In this document: one piece after another, positions 38,749 through 45,574 of the stretch
Layout: each line of letters starts with the position of its first letter
Position numbering within the stretch: the stretch's first letter is position 1
From: Telluria aromaticivorans
Lineage (GTDB): Bacteria; Pseudomonadota; Gammaproteobacteria; Burkholderiales; Burkholderiaceae_D
Length of the DNA stretch: 64,000 bases
Reading direction: 5' to 3'
Assembly: GCF_013003915.1 (NCBI RefSeq)
Contig: NZ_JABAIV010000001.1
Span: 868,001 to 932,000 of the forward strand
The notes under the pieces: model-generated
What the model was told of the DNA's origin: nothing
What the model saw: only the letters and a program-made list of their open reading frames with translations
Databases searched by the model: none
Program-made: the position numbers and the translations under genes

Positions 38749-40095
38749 ATGAATCGCTTCCTGCCCTTCTTGGCCGATGTCGTCCGGCGCTTCAAGGACG
38801 GCCTCGCCTCGTCCACCCACGGACCGTATCCGCCACGACGGCGCCTGCTGCTGGGCAGCGCCATGCTGGCTGCGGCGATCGCCCTGCCCCATCCCGCCGG
38901 CGCCCAGGACTGGATCGGCGACCGCTGGGCCACTACCTGGGGCACCGCGCCCGCCGGCCCGCCGCCGGAGGCCAGCCTGCAGACTTTCACCGACCAGACC
39001 GTGCGCCTGGTCGTCCATACCAGCATCGGTGGCAACCGCGTGCGCATCCGGGTATCCAACGAAATGGGCAGCGTGCCGCTGACCGTCGGCGCCGCGCGCA
39101 TCGGCCTGCGCGCGGGCGGATCGGACGTCGCTGCCGGCACCGACCGTGCGCTCACCTTCGGCGGGCGCAGCGCGGTGACGATCCCGCCCGGCGCGCCGGT
39201 GCTGTCCGATCCGGTGGAGCTGAACGTGCCGCCGCTGTCCGATCTCGCCATCAGCCTCTACCTGCCCGGCACGGTGCAGGCGACCACCCTTCACGCACTG
39301 GCGCTGCAGACCGGCTACGTCTCGCTGCCCGGTAACTTCACGGCAGCGGCAACCCTGCCGGTGCAGCGCACGATCACCATCTGGCCCTTCCTCACCGCGG
39401 TCGAAGTCGATGCCGCCGGACTGGCCATCGTCGCGCTGGGCGACTCGATTACCGACGGCACCCGCAGCACGCCGGACACCAACAACCGCTGGCCCGACTG
39501 GCTGGCGCGGCGGCTGCAGACCGAGCGCGATTCGATCCTCGGCATCAGTGTGCGCCTGGGCGTGGTCAACCGCGGCATCAGCGGCAACCGCCTGCTCGGC
39601 AACTCGCCGAATGCACTGGCCGGGCGCAGCGCGCTGGAACGCTTCGACCGCGACGTGCTGTCCACCGCCGGGGTGCGCTTGCTGGTGGTCCTGGTCGGCA
39701 TCAACGACATCGGCAACAGCTCGGCCACCAATCCGGTGACGGCGGAAGACCTGATTGCCGGCTACCGCCAGCTGATCGCCCGCGCCCATGCCAAGGGCAT
39801 CGGCATCGTCGGCGCGACCCTGACGCCCTTCGAAGGCGCCGGCTATTACTCGCCCGAGAAGGAAGTGGTCAGGCAGGCGGTGAACAGCTGGATCCGCAAC
39901 CACGACGAATTCGACGCGGTGCTCGATTTCGACCGCGCCACGCGCGACCCGTCGCATCCGTCACGGCTGCTGCCGGCGTATGACAGCGGGGATCATTTGC
40001 ATCCGAATGATCTGGGGTACCAGGCGATGGGGAATGCGGTGCCGTTGACACTGCTCCGGAGGGTGAACAAGGCGGCACCCGTGGCTACGCCGTAA
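38749..40095 (+). CDS. Secreted SGNH/GDSL hydrolase
   Basis: 448 aa. N-terminal PRRRLLLG followed by a hydrophobic stretch and PAGAQ-DW looks like a signal peptide, possibly Tat because of the arginines at 30-32. Residues ~55-220 form a beta-rich domain often found in this subgroup. The esterase domain shows all SGNH blocks: GDSITDG (Ser ~233), GISGNR, VLVGINDIG and the terminal DHLHPND with Asp and His. Substrate is probably an acylated carbohydrate or ester; unproven. It is monocistronic and followed by a repeat and a terminator. Confidence 0.92.
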   Translation: MNRFLPFLADVVRRFKDGLASSTHGPYPPRRRLLLGSAMLAAAIALPHPAGAQDWIGDRWATTWGTAPAGPPPEASLQTFTDQTVRLVVHTSIGGNRVRIRVSNEMGSVPLTVGAARIGLRAGGSDVAAGTDRALTFGGRSAVTIPPGAPVLSDPVELNVPPLSDLAISLYLPGTVQATTLHALALQTGYVSLPGNFTAAATLPVQRTITIWPFLTAVEVDAAGLAIVALGDSITDGTRSTPDTNNRWPDWLARRLQTERDSILGISVRLGVVNRGISGNRLLGNSPNALAGRSALERFDRDVLSTAGVRLLVVLVGINDIGNSSATNPVTAEDLIAGYRQLIARAHAKGIGIVGATLTPFEGAGYYSPEKEVVRQAVNSWIRNHDEFDAVLDFDRATRDPSHPSRLLPAYDSGDHLHPNDLGYQAMGNAVPLTLLRRVNKAAPVATP

Positions 40096-40097
40096 CC

Positions 40098-40145
40098 CGT
40101 AGGGTGGGCAGAATCTGCCCACCCTACGAGATTCGACGGATCACA
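40098..40145. repeat. Dispersed GTAGGGTGGGC-type repeat, short hairpin form, copy 4
   Basis: The first 31 bases are a perfect hairpin: CGTAGGGTGGGCA, loop GAATC, then its complement. The following bases (ATTCGACGGATCACA) recur almost exactly after the copy at 58334, so the repeated unit extends beyond the hairpin. It starts 2 bases after the SGNH hydrolase stop. Confidence 0.8.
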
Positions 40146-40176
40146 TGTCACGGGCCAGCGTGAAGCCTCAAACAAG

Positions 40177-40202
40177 AACCGCCGGCATCGCCGGCGGTTT
40201 TT
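40177..40202 (+). terminator. Rho-independent terminator after the SGNH hydrolase gene
   Basis: AACCGCCGG pairs with CCGGCGGTT across loop CATCG, then five T on the plus strand. It lies 2 bases before the stop of the converging Sel1 gene, so it may serve both directions, although the minus-strand T run is interrupted. Confidence 0.85.
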
Positions 40203-40204
40203 CA

Positions 40205-40816
40205 TCACGAATTCGTCCCCGTTCGCGACGCCGTCGGCAGCGGCCGGCCCGGCTTCCAGGTGCGCGACAACGCCTGCGCCTCCTCGATCTGCTCCTGCGT
40301 CATCTGGCGCGAAATGGCGGCGCGCTTCTCGACTGCGTTGTGGTTGCCGCTGGCGGCGGCCAGGTTCCACAGCATGTAGGCCAGCACCATATCCTGCGGC
40401 ATGCCGGCCTGGTGGTAGCGGTACATCAGGCCGAGCGCGTGCTGGGCTTCGCCGTGGCCCTGCTCGGCCGCCTTGCGGAACCACGAGACGGCATGGCGCT
40501 GGTCCTGCGGTACGGCGTTGCCGGTGTAGTACATGGCGCCGACGACGTACTGGGCGTCGGCCTTGCCCTGCTGGGCGGCCTTGTGGTGCCAGGAAAACGC
40601 CTGCTTGTAGTCGCGCGAGACGCCCCGGCCCATGTAATACATCAGGCCCAGCAAATGCTGGGCGTCCGCGTGGCCGGAGCGGGCAAGCGGGACGATCTCT
40701 TTCAGTGCTGTCGCGTAGTTGCGCGCGTTGTAGGCGCTGGCACCTTCGGCGAAGCCCGCATGCGCGCTGGCCTGGAGGCCGAGCGCGAATGCGATCGCTA
40801 CGAATAGTTTTTTCAT
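40205..40816 (-). CDS. Secreted Sel1-like repeat protein
   Basis: 203 aa. Signal peptide MKKLFVAIAFALGLQASAHA-G, then about four Sel1/TPR-like repeats between residues ~30 and 170 (LARSGHADAQHLLGLMYYMGRG, AAQQGKADAQYVVGAMYYTG, AAEQGHGEAQHALGLMYRY, then a degenerate one). Sel1 repeats mediate protein-protein contacts; no catalytic part is present. Convergent to the SGNH gene. Partner unknown. Confidence 0.9.
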   Translation of the reverse strand: MKKLFVAIAFALGLQASAHAGFAEGASAYNARNYATALKEIVPLARSGHADAQHLLGLMYYMGRGVSRDYKQAFSWHHKAAQQGKADAQYVVGAMYYTGNAVPQDQRHAVSWFRKAAEQGHGEAQHALGLMYRYHQAGMPQDMVLAYMLWNLAAASGNHNAVEKRAAISRQMTQEQIEEAQALSRTWKPGRPLPTASRTGTNS

Positions 40817-40943
40817 GTCTCGTACATCGGATCAGGATCTCTGCGTACCCTTGGTGCCCGTGAGGACTCCCATTGTTCTTGTCGGCTCGTGCTCGTTTTT
40901 TTGCTTGTTCTTGTTGTCCCTGCAGTCCCGCCCAGCTGCCGCC

Positions 40944-41729
40944 CTACTTCCAGTTCACCTTGCCCAGGCCGTCGAGGCTCACCTTGCGGTTGGCCGGCTT
41001 GCCGTGCACCGTGACCGAGCCCATGCCCGACAGGGTCAGGTTGGCGCTGTCGCGGGCCGTGACGGTGGCATTGCCCAGCCCGGACAGTTCCAGGGTCACG
41101 TTCTCGGCCGAGAAGCCGTGGGCGTCCAGGCCGCCCAATCCGCCGAGTTCGGCCTTGAGCCACTTGCTGCGGCCATGCAAGGTCACATAGCCGGCGCCGC
41201 TCAGGTTCAGCTCCACGCTATCGCTGTTGATGCCATGGATTTTCATGCTGCCGACGCCACCCAGGCTGGCGCTCAGCACCCTGTAATTACATGATACATT
41301 CATTGAGCCGGCCCCATCGAGGTTGAGCTCGAGCTCATCGCCCGAGAAGCCGCTGACCATCGTGCCGCCGACGCTTTCCGAGCTGACTTCGCGCAGGTTC
41401 GGCAGGGTCAGCTCGGCATGCAGGCCCATGCTGCGGCCCAGGTTGATGTTCACGCCGCGGGTCTCGGTGCCGATGTTCAGGGTGTCGCCGCTCTGCAGCG
41501 TGGTGGTCTTGCCCAGCAGGCGCGGGTCGCCGGTGAGCACCAGCATCGGCGTCATGCCCTGGCGGATCTTGAGGTCCACGACCCCATCGATCTTGACGCG
41601 CACCACGCGCGCATCGACCGGACGGGTCTCGGTGACGCGCTCCGGCGCGGCAACGGCGATGCCCATGAAGGTGAACAGCGCGGCGCACAGTGCGGCAAAG
41701 ACAGCGCCGAGCTTGAAAAGGTAAGTCAT
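40944..41729 (-). CDS. GIN-domain protein (DUF2807, putative auto-transporter adhesin head)
   Basis: About 261 aa. A signal-like hydrophobic N-terminus (LGAVFAALCAALFTFMGIAVA) precedes a repetitive right-handed beta structure with recurring SG(A/L)G and GG(V/L)G turns, the hallmark of the DUF2807 (GIN) domain. It has two similar halves. Function of the family is unknown; it is probably periplasmic or surface-exposed. The ATG at 41729 is preceded by GGAGAT, and a perfect AT-rich palindrome lies 13 bases upstream of it. Confidence 0.88.
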   Translation of the reverse strand: MTYLFKLGAVFAALCAALFTFMGIAVAAPERVTETRPVDARVVRVKIDGVVDLKIRQGMTPMLVLTGDPRLLGKTTTLQSGDTLNIGTETRGVNINLGRSMGLHAELTLPNLREVSSESVGGTMVSGFSGDELELNLDGAGSMNVSCNYRVLSASLGGVGSMKIHGINSDSVELNLSGAGYVTLHGRSKWLKAELGGLGGLDAHGFSAENVTLELSGLGNATVTARDSANLTLSGMGSVTVHGKPANRKVSLDGLGKVNWK

Positions 41730-42114
41730 TGAAATCTCCACATACATATATGTATTTAATTGTTGGCTGTTGCCGACCGGATAGGCCAGCACTGCCGCGA
41801 CATACCAGCGACGAGTGAGTTCCAGGTCGCGGTCTACTTATCATGTTGCAACTATATCGGTTCGTGCTGCTGTGTCCTATCGCCCTGCGATGAACTGCAT
41901 AAATCGCGGCCCAGGGCGGCTTATGGACGGATGGATGCGTCTTGCCGGCGTCGAACATTCCTTGGACATAACGCAAACTTTCCTTCAAAAAAAGATTAAT
42001 TATTGGCATGTCTTTGCGCTAATATGCAGCGCATGATGGCCGAGGCCGTCAAGAGATTCACCTGTAAATCACAGTAAAACGCTCACCTTCCCGAGTACAT
42101 TTTCGAGGTCACCA
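41730..42114. other. 385-base divergent intergenic region, no gene seen
   Basis: It separates the GIN-domain gene (minus) from the M16 peptidase operon (plus). It is markedly more AT-rich than its surroundings, especially 41740-41760 and 41960-42030, and so probably holds both promoters. Short reading frames here look accidental. I see no confident -35/-10 pair for the M16 operon. Confidence 0.5.
41742..41755. promoter_or_regulatory. Perfect 14-bp palindrome ATACATATATGTAT upstream of GIN gene
   Basis: The site reads the same on both strands and ends 13 bases before the start codon, just before the GGAGAT ribosome binding site on the minus strand. Such a position suits a repressor operator or an RNA hairpin over the leader. 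No regulator gene is adjacent. Confidence 0.4.
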
Positions 42115-43524
42115 ATGCGCATGCGCCAATTACCTGTTTTGCTGGCCGGGCTCACTTTCTCGCTGTCGGCGGTCGCCGCCACCGCGGACCAGTGGACCCT
42201 GCCGGTCAATGTCAAGAAGTTAGAGAACGGCCTGACGGTCATCGTCACCGAAGACCACAGTTCGCCGACCGTCGGCGTCTCGGTCGTCTACCACGTCGGC
42301 ATGCGCCTTGAGCCGAAGAACCGCACCGGCTTCGCCCACCTGTTCGAGCACCTGATGTTCCAGGGCACCCCGAACGCCAAGAAGGGCGTGTTCGACACGA
42401 CCATCACCGGCGGCGGTGGCCGCAACAACGGTTCGACCCGTCCCGACTTCACCAACTACATCGAGACGGCGCCGGTGTCGGCGCTGGAACCGATCCTGTG
42501 GCTGGAAGCGGACCGCATGAAGACCCTCGACTTCAACGCCGCGACGCTGAAAAACCAGCAGGACGTGGTCAAGGAAGAGATCCGCGTCAACGTGAAGAAC
42601 CAGCCCTACGGCGGCTTCATGTGGATCGACATCAGCCAGCAGGCCTTCCAGAAATGGGAGAACAACCACGACGGCTACGGCAGCTTCGAAGACCTCGAGA
42701 ACGCCAGCCTGGACGACGTGCGCGCCTTCCACCGCGACTACTACGGCCCGAACAACGCGGTGATCGCGATCGCCGGCGACATCACCCCGGCCCAGGGCTT
42801 CGCGCTGGCGCAGAAATACTTCGGCAAGATCCCTGCCCGCCCGACCCCGAAAGCGACCGACTTCAGTGAAGGCCTGAACACCGTCGAGAAGCGCGTCGTG
42901 CAGAGCGACGCCCTGGCCCAGGTGCCGGCAGTCGCCGCCGCCTGGAAGATCCCGCCGCGCGGCCACAAGGACCAGGCCGCGGTTGCGGTGCTGGCCGAAG
43001 TGCTGGCCGGCGGCGACGCTTCGCTGTTCTACCAGGGCCTGGTCAAGGGCCGCGAGATCGCGCTCAATGTCGACACCCTGTTCGGCCTGACCGGCCCGTT
43101 CGAATACGACGGCCCGACCCTGCTGACCGTGTTCGCGCTGTACAAACCGAACAGCAATGCCGACGCGCTGCTCAAGGCGATGGACGAGGAAATCGGCAAG
43201 GTCGCGCAAAACGGCGTCGACGCCGCCACCCTCAAGCGCGTCAAGACCCGCATGCTGGCCGACTGGAACAACCAGATGGAAAGCTTCATCAACCGCGCCG
43301 ACATGATGGCCAAGATGCAGGTGCTGTGGGGCGACGCCAACGTGGTCAACAAGATCCCCGGCTGGATCGAAGGCGTGACTTCGGAAGACATCCAGCGCGC
43401 TGTCCGAACCTACCTGGTGCCGACCAACCGTACCGTCATCGACCGCAAGCCGGCTGCGATGCTCGCGGCGCCTGCCGCCGCTGCCGCCACCCCAACGACT
43501 GCGCCTGCCGGCGCTGCAAAATAA
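42115..43524 (+). CDS. M16-family zinc metallopeptidase, catalytic member
   Basis: 469 aa. Signal peptide MRMRQLPVLLAGLTFSLSAVAA, then the pitrilysin-type inverted zinc motif HLFEH (75-79) in GFAHLFEHLMFQGTPN, with a downstream Glu in the helix KNQQDVVKEEIRVN as third ligand. Two M16 half-domains are present. The C-terminus is Ala/Pro/Thr-rich. It is coupled to the next M16 gene, whose AAGGAG begins at this stop. Probably a periplasmic peptidase; substrate unknown. Confidence 0.94.
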   Translation: MRMRQLPVLLAGLTFSLSAVAATADQWTLPVNVKKLENGLTVIVTEDHSSPTVGVSVVYHVGMRLEPKNRTGFAHLFEHLMFQGTPNAKKGVFDTTITGGGGRNNGSTRPDFTNYIETAPVSALEPILWLEADRMKTLDFNAATLKNQQDVVKEEIRVNVKNQPYGGFMWIDISQQAFQKWENNHDGYGSFEDLENASLDDVRAFHRDYYGPNNAVIAIAGDITPAQGFALAQKYFGKIPARPTPKATDFSEGLNTVEKRVVQSDALAQVPAVAAAWKIPPRGHKDQAAVAVLAEVLAGGDASLFYQGLVKGREIALNVDTLFGLTGPFEYDGPTLLTVFALYKPNSNADALLKAMDEEIGKVAQNGVDAATLKRVKTRMLADWNNQMESFINRADMMAKMQVLWGDANVVNKIPGWIEGVTSEDIQRAVRTYLVPTNRTVIDRKPAAMLAAPAAAAATPTTAPAGAAK

Positions 43525-43535
43525 GGAGCGCATCG

Positions 43536-44948
43536 ATGAAAAAACTGATGCTCGCAGTTGCTGTCTCTTTGGCGTTCGCGCCGGCAGCCTTCGCCGCGCC
43601 TGCCGCGGAAAAAGAACTGGCCATGCCGGCCTATGGCAAGGACAAGCCCATCCCGGTCCCGAAGATCGCCAAGAAGACCCTGTCGAACGGCCTGACCGTG
43701 TGGGTCGTGCCACGCAAGGGCCTGCCGCGCGTGGACTTCGTGCTGGCCGTGCGTAACGCCGGTTTTGCCGCGGATTCGCCGCAGACCCCTGCCTTCGCCA
43801 CCATGATGGCCGGCCTGCTCAGCGAAGGCACCGCCAAGCGCGACTCGCGCGCCATCGCCGAAGCCGCGCAAGGCATGGGCGGCGAGATCGGCGCCAGCGC
43901 CAACTCGGACGGCATCGTCGTCTCGGGCAATGCGCTGTCCTCGCAAGCCGGCCAGATGGCCCAGCTGCTGGCCGAGGTGGCCCGCACCCCGGCCTTCCCG
44001 CAGAACGAAGTGCAGCTGGCGAAAACCAATGCGCTGCAGGCCCTGCGCGTGGCCGAAACCCAGCCGACCTTCCGCGCCGAGCGCGCGATCAGCAAGGCCG
44101 TCTACGGCGACCACCCGTACAGCCGCACCACCGCCACGGTCGAAGCGATCAACGCCGTGACCCAGGACATGCTGCGCGCCGAACACGCCCGCCGCGTGCG
44201 CCCGGACCGCGCCCTGCTTGTGATCACCGGCCGCATCACCGAAGCCGCGGGCATGAAGCTCGCGCAGCAGGCGTTCGGGGACTGGAAGGCAAGCGGTGCG
44301 GCGCCTGTCGACACCGCCGCCGCCCCGGCTTCGGCCAAGCCGGCACGCATCCTGCTGCAGCGTAACGGCAGCGTGCAGTCGACCCTGCGCCTGGGCGCGC
44401 CCGGCATCGCCGCCAGCGCCGAGGACCAGATCCCGCTGCGCCTGGCCAGCACCATCCTCGGCGGCGGCTTCTCGAGCCGCGTGAACATCAACCTGCGCGA
44501 AGAAAAGGGTTACACCTACGGGGCCTCGGCGGGTGCTCGCATGAACCGTGCGGGCGGCGCGATCATCGGCGGCGCCGACGTGCGCAACGAAGTGACCGGC
44601 GCGGCGCTGAACGAATACTTCGGCGAGTACAAGCGCATCGGCCTTGAGCTGGTGCAGCCGAAGGAAATGGAGATGAACAAGCGCTACGTCGCCGGCGGCT
44701 ACATGATCAACAACCAGCTGCAGCGCTCCGTCGCCGGCACGCTGGCCCAGAACTGGCTGGTCGGCCTGCCGCCGGAATTCCTTGGCGAATACGTGCCGCG
44801 CATCCTGAAGGTGACCCCGGAGCAGGTGCGTGACGTGTCGAAGAAGTATTTCTCGCCTGAGAACCAGTCGATCGTGGTGGTCGGCGACCAGGCCGCGGTG
44901 GGTGAGCAGCTGAAGGCGTTTGGGGAGTTTACGGTGCAGGAGAAGTAA
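43536..44948 (+). CDS. M16-family peptidase-like protein, non-catalytic member
   Basis: About 470 aa. Signal peptide MKKLMLAVAVSLAFAPAAFAAP, then two M16 domains. At the place of HxxEH it has FATMMAGLLSEGT, so no zinc site; it keeps the Arg/Tyr pair of the second domain (LREEKGYTYGASAGAR), which binds substrate in active partners. This is the usual inactive half of a heterodimeric M16 protease. The ATG at 43536 follows an AAGGAG that overlaps the TAA stop of the upstream gene. A terminator follows 24 bases after the stop. Confidence 0.93.
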   Translation: MKKLMLAVAVSLAFAPAAFAAPAAEKELAMPAYGKDKPIPVPKIAKKTLSNGLTVWVVPRKGLPRVDFVLAVRNAGFAADSPQTPAFATMMAGLLSEGTAKRDSRAIAEAAQGMGGEIGASANSDGIVVSGNALSSQAGQMAQLLAEVARTPAFPQNEVQLAKTNALQALRVAETQPTFRAERAISKAVYGDHPYSRTTATVEAINAVTQDMLRAEHARRVRPDRALLVITGRITEAAGMKLAQQAFGDWKASGAAPVDTAAAPASAKPARILLQRNGSVQSTLRLGAPGIAASAEDQIPLRLASTILGGGFSSRVNINLREEKGYTYGASAGARMNRAGGAIIGGADVRNEVTGAALNEYFGEYKRIGLELVQPKEMEMNKRYVAGGYMINNQLQRSVAGTLAQNWLVGLPPEFLGEYVPRILKVTPEQVRDVSKKYFSPENQSIVVVGDQAAVGEQLKAFGEFTVQEK

Positions 44949-44972
44949 GCCGGGCCGTTAGCTGATACAGAG

Positions 44973-45003
44973 AAGCCCCGCGAAGTTTGCGGGGCTTTTT
45001 TTA
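44973..45003 (+). terminator. Rho-independent terminator of the M16 peptidase operon
   Basis: AAGCCCCGC pairs with GCGGGGCTT-type bases across AAGTTT, followed by seven T. It lies 24 bases beyond the stop of the second M16 gene. Confidence 0.9.
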
Positions 45004-45056
45004 TGATCGCGATGTGCGATGAACTTGGATCGCGGCCTGCGCCGGGCGACGATTTT

Positions 45057-45167
45057 GTAGGGTGGGCGGGTTTCCCGCCCACGCGGTCAACTAGCGGCAA
45101 GATCATCGCATGCGGCATTTTGTGCGCTAACCATCACCGCGTGGGCAAGGAACTTGCCCACCCTACG
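45057..45167. repeat. Dispersed GTAGGGTGGGC-type repeat, copy 5
   Basis: Starts GTAGGGTGGGCGGG, ends CTTGCCCACCCTACG, with inner CACGCGGTCAA / CACCGCGTGGGC elements like those in copies 1-3. It ends 3 bases from the gdx stop codon and fills the gap between the M16 terminator and gdx. Confidence 0.78.
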
Positions 45168-45169
45168 AT

Positions 45170-45487
45170 CTAGTGGTTGGCGAGCTTCATCAACACCAGT
45201 CCGCAAACAATCAACACCGCGGCAATCACGCGCGTCAGGTTCACCTGCTCTCCCAGCAGCGTAATCCCCACCACGAACGCCCCCACCGCACCGATCCCGG
45301 TCCAGATGGTATACGCCGTCCCCAGTGGAATAGTCCGCATCGCCGCGGCAAGCAAAACGAAGCTGGCCGCCATGGCGACCAGGGTGACGACGGTGGGCCA
45401 CAGCCTGCTGAAGCCCTCAGACTGCTTCATCGCATACGCCCACACGACTTCGAAGATTCCCGCTACCAGCAACATGATCCAGGCCAT
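45170..45487 (-). CDS. gdx: SMR-family guanidinium exporter (Gdx/SugE type)
   Basis: 105 aa, four membrane helices, small multidrug resistance family. The essential membrane glutamate is Glu13 in GIFEVVWAYAMKQSEGF; the KQSEGF segment and GTAYTIWTGIGAVGAF are typical of the Gdx (SugE) subtype, which exchanges guanidinium for protons, rather than the Qac drug exporters. The strongest support is the leader: a probable guanidine-II riboswitch directly precedes it. The start ATG has AAAGGAG 9 bases upstream. It lies just beyond the hybrid kinase gene on the same strand, and a repeat abuts its 3' end. Confidence 0.93.
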   Translation of the reverse strand: MAWIMLLVAGIFEVVWAYAMKQSEGFSRLWPTVVTLVAMAASFVLLAAAMRTIPLGTAYTIWTGIGAVGAFVVGITLLGEQVNLTRVIAAVLIVCGLVLMKLANH

Positions 45488-45489
45488 AT

Positions 45490-45559
45490 CCCGGCTCTCC
45501 TTTCGAAAAGCCGGGCCGTCCCGGTCGTTGGTTCCCGATATGGGGGAGGCCGTTCCTCC
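45490..45559 (-). ncRNA. Probable guanidine-II (mini-ykkC) riboswitch controlling gdx
   Basis: On the minus strand, two hairpins precede gdx. The upstream one (45559-45545) is GGAGG-AACGG-CCTCC and the downstream one (45524-45511) is CCGGG-ACGG-CCCGG. They are 20 bases apart. Tandem hairpins with ACGR loops 7-40 bases apart define guanidine-II riboswitches; the second fits exactly, while the first has one extra A before ACGG. CCCGGC of the second hairpin can alternatively pair with GCCGGG (45495-45490) just before the start codon, enclosing the AAAGGAG. Guanidine binding would free the ribosome site. A TAGAAT -10-like box at 45572-45567 fits a start near 45560. Confidence 0.82.
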
Positions 45560-45574
45560 AGCGGGTATTCTATC

